Shown here: positions 57,084 to 64,000 of the stretch, piece after piece
Numbering within the stretch: the first letter of the stretch is position 1
Layout: every line of letters starts with the position of its first letter
DNA from: Kappaphycus alvarezii
Taxonomy: Eukaryota > Rhodophyta > Florideophyceae > Gigartinales > Solieriaceae
Direction of reading: 5' to 3'
Assembly (NCBI GenBank): GCA_002205965.3
Contig: NADL03000049.1
Location: forward strand, 186,001-250,000
Length of the DNA: 64,000 bases
Made by a program: the position numbers and the translations under genes
Notes under the pieces: model-generated
Told to the model about the DNA's origin: nothing
Seen by the model: only the letters and a program-made list of their open reading frames with translations
The model's database searches: none

Positions 57084-57526
57084 CGGGGGAATGTTAGGTG
57101 CTTTAATGTTTGCAAGATATGGTCGGTTGTGGCCCGGAATATCCTAGAGGCTATGGCTGAGGCAAGGTTGCCGAACGCATTCGACACAGACTGCCGGGTT
57201 TCTCCTCCTCGAGGATACCTGCGCTCATCTTATCCTCATAGAGACGCTGTCGGCATTACGCACTTCCTGTGTCCTCCTCGAGAGTCAAATGCACTTAGCA
57301 GCGTCTCGCCTATCTTCTCAATAATCAAGCATGCAATATTGGCGTCGCCAATCTGCATTCGTTCTCAGCAGGACTCGGAAAATATATGCAGTCCTCGAAA
57401 TCTGAACGTGCGGGTGCACGAAGCAAACTTTATTCTTTCAGTACCTAAAATTGCCTTGTTGACTACACCTCCAATGCAAATTTGGTTAAAAACATTACGA
57501 CGCAAGGCGAAGTAAGATGCATTCAA
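57084..57526 (-). mobile_element. LINE 3' end fragment, minus strand (weak)
   Basis: The plus strand at 57084 reads GGGGGAATGTTAGGTGCTTTAA followed by a tgcaagatatggtcgg tail. It resembles the reverse-complemented 3' terminus of the window's main LINE family (GGGGAAAGGTTTGGGTGTTTTA with ggaagatatatccgg). Only traces of coding sequence follow. Confidence 0.35.
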
Positions 57527-57811
57527 AATGGGGAAAAGTTTGGATGCTTTATTGCTTGGCGGCTACGACGGCTGCGTCTCGAGGGGAAGGAGGCATATCT
57601 GCGCATTAGGAACGAGCAGAAGGGGGGGGCCTATATAACTGGCGTGAGGCCAGGCATAAGAGACGCTGCATGGGATGAAACAGCTACCGCAGCGTGTCTT
57701 TGCGTGAGACCGGATCGTATCTGTTCCAAGATCTCCATGTCCCTCACAGCTACGTGCCTGGCCACGTCATTCAAAACCTCGAATGGTCAAGGCGCCAACA
57801 GAGGAATATTC
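57527..57811 (-). mobile_element. LINE 3' fragment, minus strand
   Basis: 3' terminus at 57527 (GGGGAAAAGTTTGGATGCTTT on the plus strand). The region 57640-57790, read antisense, matches the family's last endonuclease block (plus-strand AAWDETATAACLCVRPDRI corresponds to AALDMTAAAACLCIKTPRT in the 16.5 kb copy). It is broken into directly by the next copy at 57812. Confidence 0.55.
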
Positions 57812-58900
57812 AAAAGGGGGAAATTTGGGTGCTGTACTGATTAGAGATGTAGGACGGCTACTTTCCGAGACTAGCGGGGGCCAGGTCTGTATATTGGAGA
57901 GTGTGAAAAGGAGGCAGAGTCAGGCTGGACGATCTCACAAGGCTGGTGTGAGGCCAGCCGTAAGGCATGCTGCGCTGGAAGAAACCGTCGCCGCAGCGTG
58001 TCTTTGCATGAGGACAGGTCGCACCCGCCCGAAGGTCTCAATGGCTCCCACGGCAACGTGCCTGGTCGCGTCTGTCAGCACCGCGAATGCGTCCGCGTGC
58101 CACCCGCCAAGAGTGGATATCGGCACTGGGATCAGTCGGGAACCGGCATGCGTGGTGATAAAGTCTTGATACCTCCTGAACTTTCACGCTTTCGCATCGT
58201 CAAAGATGTCAAGGGGTTGAAAAATCGGGCTCGTGTGTTTGAGGGAGCAAGTGGATTGACGAATGTAACATCGAAAAAGTCTGTCCCTCCGTTGCCCCCC
58301 GTAGCCCTGATGTCTGGCCTCGTGAGGTGTTGGCCGTTGGGACGGGGCTCCATGACCTGGTGCCGGGCGGCCTTGCTGAGTCTGACGTGAGGATTGTAAA
58401 CTGGCGGTCGTGACGATCGATTCGGTCTCGGCCATGCAAGCAATGCATAAGGTGGTCACCGAAGATGTTCAGGGTTTCCGGGCAGTTACTCCTGGGGCAC
58501 GAGGTGTTGGGGGCGAAGAGTGGTACCTGGCTGTGGTATCGGAACCAGACGGAGAAAGCTTTTGGGGCAAATTGTGTCTTGAGGACCGGGCATGGTGCGC
58601 AGTATAACCATTGGTTAGCGCCGGGGAGGCCATCGACGAGCGAAAAGCTTGTCTCCTGCTGTCGCTAAGGGGTATGCGTTCTTGAGCCGCTTCGTGAATT
58701 GCATCCGTCAGCTTCGTTAGCGAGAGTGGTTTGTTGGGGCAAAAAGCGCTTAAGGGAACTATCTTCAACGGCGGACTCAAACGTGAATCCAACCATTTCA
58801 AACAGCGAAATATCGATTGACGATACCAGAACAATTTGGCGCGGGAATCAATACCGTTCCTGCTTAAAGTAACACTAACCAACAATAGAGACATACAGGA
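57812..58900 (-). mobile_element. LINE 3' fragment with endonuclease region, minus strand
   Basis: 3' terminus at about 57815 (GGGGAAATTTGGGTGCTGTA). Minus-strand frames give MPISTLGGWHADAFAVLTDA and IETFGRVRPVLMQRHAAAT (57935-58126), then RIDRHDRQ (about 58.4 kb), then QERIPLSDSRRQAFRSSMAS (about 58.65 kb). These are the same blocks in the same order as the 16.4-18.2 kb copy. Several frame changes; truncated before the RT. It abuts the previous copy. Confidence 0.65.
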
Positions 58901-59340
58901 GGCTATTTTCAGTCAGAGCGCTTACAACGGCGATAAATCGCAGTCCAGGAATAGAGTACAAATTTCCCCATGAAAGCCATATACGAGTCACTAAAATACC
59001 TGAAATTGTTCTCAACCTCGGTTTTCCAATGGCATCGAATGGAAAATCAAGAACAGCAGAATCGATCAGACTCTCAACCAGCTAAATATCTTACGCCGTA
59101 TCCTAAAGACTCTCTTTATCCGCACCTTCGCCACAGAAGGATTAGTGAAGAGTCGGAAGTGAATTTAGAGCACATCGAAAAACGCTTACAACGTTTTGTT
59201 TTTAACCAAGCAGCATTTTTTGATGTACAAACAACCACATCTTCCATACATTAAAATAACCCAAAAATTTCCCATGGAGAAGGTATTTCTGAAGAATAAA
59301 ACTAATAGAACCGAGTCGGATAGGCTGGTCATATAACAAT
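58901..59340. other. no gene seen
   Basis: A plus-strand frame of 94 codons (58970-59254) has no motif. AT-rich towards the right. Confidence 0.4.
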
Positions 59341-59421
59341 GTCTCTGTTACACGGCGGTGTAATAGAGACCTACTTTTTGTTATTTCAGTTCTCTATTAT
59401 ACATGGTGTAACAGAGGAACT
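59341..59421. repeat. two related imperfect hairpins
   Basis: Hairpin one: gtctctgttacac...gtgtaatagagac (59341-59370). Hairpin two: gttctctattatac...gtgtaacagaggaac (about 59389-59420). The arms of both are variants of tctctgttacac, so the region is a nested inverted repeat. Possibly two head-to-head element ends. Confidence 0.65.
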
Positions 59422-59656
59422 GCATCGTCTTGAATGAATTTAGAAGTGTAGTTTTCCTTCAATGTTTTATTTGACGTGGAGCCCCACGTCATCGTTTTAT
59501 ATACTTTGTTATATTCTAGATAATACAATTCTATAGTTACACCTCTACTTTCTAGTAAGTTTACTGAGCTAACAAAGTATAGAATTCATAGAGTAGAGCT
59601 ACAGTACTGTCTATATGAAGGGGGCTCATCTGGATTCTTGTGGGAATCCAGTTACA
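59407..59656 (+). mobile_element. possible LTR, 250 bp, TGTAACA...GTTACA
   Basis: Begins TGTAACA and ends AGTTACA, the same terminal pattern as the chromovirus LTR but with a different inside. It has a GACGTGG-agcc-CCACGTC hairpin at 59473-59490. The flanks show no target duplication. It could be a solo LTR or part of the leader of the copia element to the right. Confidence 0.25.
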
Positions 59657-59907
59657 CTCCATTGACTCTTTGCCCCGACGTTCTAAAACCCACTGCCATC
59701 GTCTCTATTGTTCTTTTAGCGGCGCCCCGGCTGCTTCCCTCTCTGTTTCACTGGTAGCATCGCCTTCACCAGCTCCGCTGCTGCTTCGCTTTCGTCTTGC
59801 TCTAGTTCGAGATTTTTTTTCCACATGTGTATATATTTTTTTGTGGTTTGTTGAATTTTGGAAAAAAGTTGCTGTCAGTTTACTGTAAGCAAAATCGCAT
59901 GGACTGT

Positions 59908-59964
59908 ACTTGTGGGCCGGAGCGCCAAGTATAGGAGCGTACCTGTGGGCTGGAGTGCCAGGTA
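59908..59964 (+). repeat. two-copy 24-bp repeat, period 33
   Basis: ACTTGTGGGCCGGAGCGCCA at 59908 and ACCTGTGGGCTGGAGTGCCA at 59941, each followed by rGTA. It lies in what may be the 5' LTR of the right-hand copia element. Confidence 0.65.
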
Positions 59965-62520
59965 ATCTAAACCTCATTGTTCCACACAGGTCGAGGTTAC
60001 TAATTGGAGATCTAAGTAACCGGGAACGTGAGGGTGTAGCAAAGGCTGTTTTCTCCAGGCCATTCTGTACAGGTAGCGTGCTGGCCCCACGAAGCTGCAT
60101 GATCCTGTGCAGAATACTTAGAGTGGAGAGTTGGGCTTAACTTAGTTGCCTTAGTAAAGCTGTGCTTCTGACAAAGTCCCCATTTTGACGAATCAACCAA
60201 GACAGAATGTCCAGCAACACAATAGTAGTATCAAGCTAGGAGACAAACTCATGGCTAGAAAATGTAAAGGGTAACGGTATACGTTCCGTCAGGTTATGGG
60301 AAAACATCGCGAACCACGGCGCACTCCTCAGCACTCCCGGCACACACTCGCGATCTCGCAAGAACACAGGACGAGGCTCTACACATCCCTCCCGGATCAG
60401 CCGTCCATCCCACCCAACCACCATCACACCACCATCCGAAAGAGCCCAACGTGCGGCACGTCGCGTGGCTCAAGCTCCCGTCACTGAGCTTACAGTGGAA
60501 CTCCTACGCCTCGCCAAAATCACCGCAGCAGACACAAACCCACCGTACCCAACGAAACTGAATCTACCATGGACAACCAGCCAACCGCGCAAGCTACCCT
60601 CGACAAAGCCAACGTGTCCAAATGGTTCCTTCCGTCCGTGCAGCAGCTATCTCTCTACGAGCCCGAGCCCACATCAATGGAGACCCCTAACCACCCCAAG
60701 ACCCCGCCCAAGTAGAACAATTCAATGACAAGAAAGATCTCTTGATAGGGGCACTAGCAAACTCCATACCGACATAGCCAGCCTCGTCAACCAGACACAC
60801 CAACCACCCCCTTTCAGATTATCAACGCCGTCAAGGAACACCTAGACACAAAAGGACAAGCGACCACAAATTACTGAAATCACTTGCAGAAAACACTAGA
60901 CTCACGGAGGAACTGACAATCGACGACTGTACGACTGCTCATGAAATCACGAGCAAAATGATAGAAGCCAAGTATCCCGAAATCAACGACCCTGCAACGA
61001 CCGTTGAATTAATGATCAATGGGCTCCGATACAACGACAACACCAAGTACATAGGGGCCCAGATGCTCTCCAACCCCCCAGCTGACGTCAAAGATTTCAA
61101 ACAAAAATTCAATGCCATCAACAGCTTCCTCTCGGCAACGGCCCCAGCCAGGTCCGTCCAGCACCCAGTCCACAGCATAAAAACAGCCGACACCCTCCAA
61201 GCCATACTCGGCAGCTCTGAGCCACGCCACCCGATCCACGGCCCCGCCGCGAAGCTTCAAGCCCTGCCAATACCATCTCTCCCGGCTTCAGCAACCCGGC
61301 CACTCCGATGAACGATGCAGAGACCCAAATCACCGAAGAACAGACGAAAGACAAAAGTAGCAGCAAAGGAAGTTAGCATCGACTACCAAGCACTGGCAAG
61401 GAACTCGCCGAGCTCACCAACAACCAAACGGAAGAATCCGAAGACGATGAGACCCCTTCAAATTGTAAGTACATCTCGACTCCGCGGCTAACCCCACCTT
61501 ATCAAAGCACCAAATAGGAAGATGACCCAGCTCACCAAACCAATCCAGTCTCCACCGCCACGAATGAAACATCCCACTGCACCATGCCACAAATGTCTCC
61601 ATACAGCCGAGTAAGACCAAAAGAACAAGCTACCCGCGCTGTACAACCCATCGCTCCGCAGCAACCTGCTCTCCGTAAATGCGTACGCCAAGAGATATGG
61701 TCCGGTCCTATTCACCGACACCGAAGCCCTGCTAACCAAACTCTCCGCACAAGGCCTCAAACTCCGCCAGAGCCCCATGGATCCCAAGCATGCAAGGCTA
61801 CGTACTGCACTATGGACCCCAAGCTACGGCCCGCATAGCAACAATCCCACAATCTTCACCCGTAAAGGCAAACCTAGGACAATCACGAAACCAAAAAAGC
61901 CACCAATGCCTCGCCCCAACCCACACCCAACCACAAGAACCCACCACACCACAAACCAAAACCAAGACCCAAACTCCTCAGCACACCCCAACGCCAAGCA
62001 AAATACGACGCTCCGCCCCACCCCACCAACCAATACCCAACTCAAAAACAACCCAACTCAGCCATCAATGGCACCTAATCCTCAACCACGCCCCACCACG
62101 CGCTCCAGCAAATGGCAAAAGACAGAACCTTCCCCTCATACCCTATCCCTCAGTCAACCACTCCCCCCAATCACATGCGTCCCTTGCCGTCACGCCAAAC
62201 TAACCAAATCACCGCACAAACCCAACCAAGCCCACTACCGCATAGGGAGCTACATCAGCTCAGACACCTGCGGACCAATCACACCGCAATCGAAACACGG
62301 CAACCGACAATTTTTAACATTTATGGATGCAGAAAGCCGCTACCTCACGATACTTCCTCAAAACAAAAGATCAAGTAGCGTTATATACCCCCATCCACAT
62401 TCCGTAGTCACCACCACCCATGGCTCACCACTTCACACCCTCCGCGTAGACAACGCCAAAGAGTTCACCTCCAAGAAAATCGCTGAACTATGTCAACTCA
62501 CCAGGACCAAACTAAAAACA

Positions 62521-62553
62521 AGAAGAAGAAGAAGAAGAAGAAGAAGAAGAAGA
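62521..62553 (+). repeat. (AGA)n microsatellite, LINE 3' tail
   Basis: About eleven AGA/AAG units in a row at the exact left boundary of the nested LINE fragment. It most likely represents the simple-repeat tail added or primed at its 3' end. Confidence 0.8.
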
Positions 62554-63708
62554 CTTTACCGAGCAGAAAAGGGGGGGCTAGCGGCCCTCAAAAGGGGAAA
62601 AATCTATCCGAGCCAGGAGCGGTTGAGTTGTCGTCGGTTGATCGCGACAGAAGTTCGTTTTTTGTATGAGCGAACTGATAATCGTGAACAAGCGATCGCG
62701 CTCGAAGGTAGGTCTACTTCCTTTCCGTAGAGCGATGTACTCAGCAAGTCTGGACAGACCTCGTTCGGCACCGGGACCGGCAGACCCGTATATATCGAAA
62801 GCCATAGGGGGGAAGTCGATACGTAGTTCGGCGCAGAGGTGGCCATAGCGGGGAGATTTCGCGCGCTCAGATGCAGTAAGGGCAGCGAGGGCGTGTGAAT
62901 CCGCTAATGGGCGTATGGAGCGGAGTGGGGGCTGATGACAGTGACGTCGTAGCCCTGGGGGATGGGAGAGAACTGGACATCATCGATGTAGATGTCAAGG
63001 CGGCGGCGGGGGTTGGAGGGTCGGGGCAAGTCTTGCGGGAAGGTCCATTCCCGGACAGGGCGAATCCAAATTGATAAGCGTGATATCTCGGAAATGAGGC
63101 GGCCGCGAACACAATTGTGGCGCAGAATGGAGCCGTCGTCGCAGGGACAGACAGAGGCATGGTTTCCGTAGGAATCTAGGGCGGGGACAGTGCGGAAGTG
63201 GGCGGCGGCGCAATAGGTGCAGGGTTGTGTGCCAGAGAAGATGGGAACACCAAGACAGAGGCAAACCATGGTTCGCCAGACTTCAGGAGCGGCCCGGTAC
63301 CGAGATGGCTCTGCGGGAGGTTGTGAAAGGGGCAGGAGGCGTGGGAAGAAGCGACGGAAGCTAGGCAGCGGAGTAGCCGGGAGCCTTCGGAGGAGGAGAG
63401 GTCGACGGAAGAGAGAAGTCTGGCGCGAAGCTCCTTTGTGATCTCAGCAGTAGCGGTTGTCTGGAAGTCAGAAAGGCCGGGGAAGAAGAGGCGCGGAGGC
63501 CAGCAAGGACGGCTCTTGGGTAGAAACTGTCGGGGAGGCTGTATTTGGCCCGGATAGAGGCAAGAGGCGTTGAGATCAAGGGAGAGACGTCGAAGCAATC
63601 ACCGAGGAGGAGGCGAAGAAGTGGGTAGGAGGAGAGAAAAGAGACAGCGTAGCATGCCTCTGCGATGGTTTCAGTTAGGGGAAATCCGAGCCCTTCCATA
63701 CGTAGTGG
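62521..63708 (-). mobile_element. LINE 3' fragment nested in copia integrase, with CTT tail
   Basis: 1188 bases inserted in minus orientation, flanked by aaca at 62517-62520 and 63709-63712. At the left end, which is the 3' end of the insert, is an (AGA)n run that reads (TCT)n in element sense. Minus-strand frames give CTYCAAAHFRTVPALDSYGN, HASVCPCDDGS, RHNCVRGRLISEISRL and RRRLDIYIDD then GYDVTV. This is a Cys/His cluster plus RHN plus an acidic catalytic block, again a restriction-like endonuclease, but from a different LINE family from the main one here. 5'-truncated, with at least one frame change. Confidence 0.65.
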
Positions 63709-64000
63709 AACACCGTATCAACCCCAAGAAAACTCAAGGACAGAAAGAATCAATCTAACGCTGCTCAACGCCACCAGAGCAGCACTGGCCACAGCCCAGC
63801 TCCCCGACAACTTCTGGAAGACGCACTCCAAGACGCAGCGTTCAAGTACAACATCATGAAGCACTACTCTACAAAAACATCACCACATGAGCTATGGCAC
63901 GGCAAGCTCCTAAACTACGAAACTCTTCATATTTGGAGAACTGGGACAAATTCCAGTCCACAAGCCCAAAGGCAAACTGGAACCCCGAGCTTCACTCGTA

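Larger units (their letters stand above)
60225..64000 (+). mobile_element. second Ty1/copia element, broken, runs off the right edge
   Basis: A primer-binding-site-like TAGTATCAAGCTAGG (about 60226-60240) resembles the TGGTATCAGAGC site of many copia elements. Downstream on the plus strand come gag (ATG near 60569; UBN2-type helical Gag at about 60.88-61.15 kb), a spacer and protease-like part, and integrase sequence from about 62.2 kb that stops at 62520. Integrase coding wording resumes after the nested LINE, from 63709 to the window end (QPQEN and RINLTLLNATRAALA). Many breaks; old. The 3' part and 3' LTR lie outside the window. It is a different copia lineage from the 8-15 kb element. Confidence 0.7.

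Noticed and set aside
1-64000. CRISPR arrays, rRNA operons, Helitron or Polinton elements
   Set aside because: No regularly spaced identical repeats, no rRNA-like sequence, and no Rep/helicase, capsid or type B polymerase signatures were found. The helicase fragment at 2.9 kb is UPF1-like, not the Pif1-like helicase that Helitrons carry.

Overview
This is a repeat-dominated eukaryotic nuclear window. Three host genes sit close together between 48.4 and 56.6 kb: elongation factor 2, calnexin, and a PH-domain protein kinase. Almost everything else is mobile-element debris or AT-rich sequence with no recognisable gene. Eukaryotic origin is certain, from EF-2 with a spliceosomal intron, ER calnexin and a chromodomain retrotransposon. 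The EF-2 C-terminus carries wording typical of plant and algal EF-2 (a QRPGTP block and an [10 protein letters not shown] block), so Archaeplastida is likely. The intron-poor compact genes scattered among LTR elements make a red alga my best guess, not a proof.

Layout. 0-1 kb: gag remnant of a copia-like LTR element, cut by the window edge. 1-8 kb: degraded sequence with an SF1-helicase fragment (2.9-3.4 kb), two perfect hairpins, a thrice-repeated palindromic motif, and broken open frames of unknown origin. 8.26-15.44 kb: an old Ty1/copia element, plus strand, with recognisable diverged LTRs; its 5' LTR was hit by a separate solo LTR flanked by a cctac duplication. 15.7-23.7 kb: several 3' fragments of one LINE family with a restriction-like endonuclease, in both orientations. 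24.22-29.46 kb: a nearly whole Ty3/gypsy chromovirus, minus strand, with LTRs identical by eye. 29.5-46 kb: an AT-rich gene desert. 46-48 kb: a C-rich to G-rich strand switch, leading to the host genes. 57-59 kb: another cluster of the same LINE. 59.3 kb to the end: a second copia element, plus strand, running off the window and interrupted by a different LINE fragment.

Host genes. EF-2 (+) and calnexin (-) are convergent; calnexin and the kinase (+) are divergent and share about 1.25 kb of upstream DNA. EF-2 has an intron directly after its ATG codon. All three genes carry single- or double-base frame changes, mostly losses in short base runs, while their protein sequences are otherwise well conserved. 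That pattern fits uncorrected sequencing error better than gene death, but I cannot separate the two from this sequence alone.

I found no rRNA gene, no convincing tRNA gene and no CRISPR array. I see no coherent new multi-gene system. The most unusual items are the nested and self-clustered LINE insertions, the stop-free 195-base intron after ATG, the PH-CAMK kinase, and an unidentified minus-strand protein remnant inside the old copia element.
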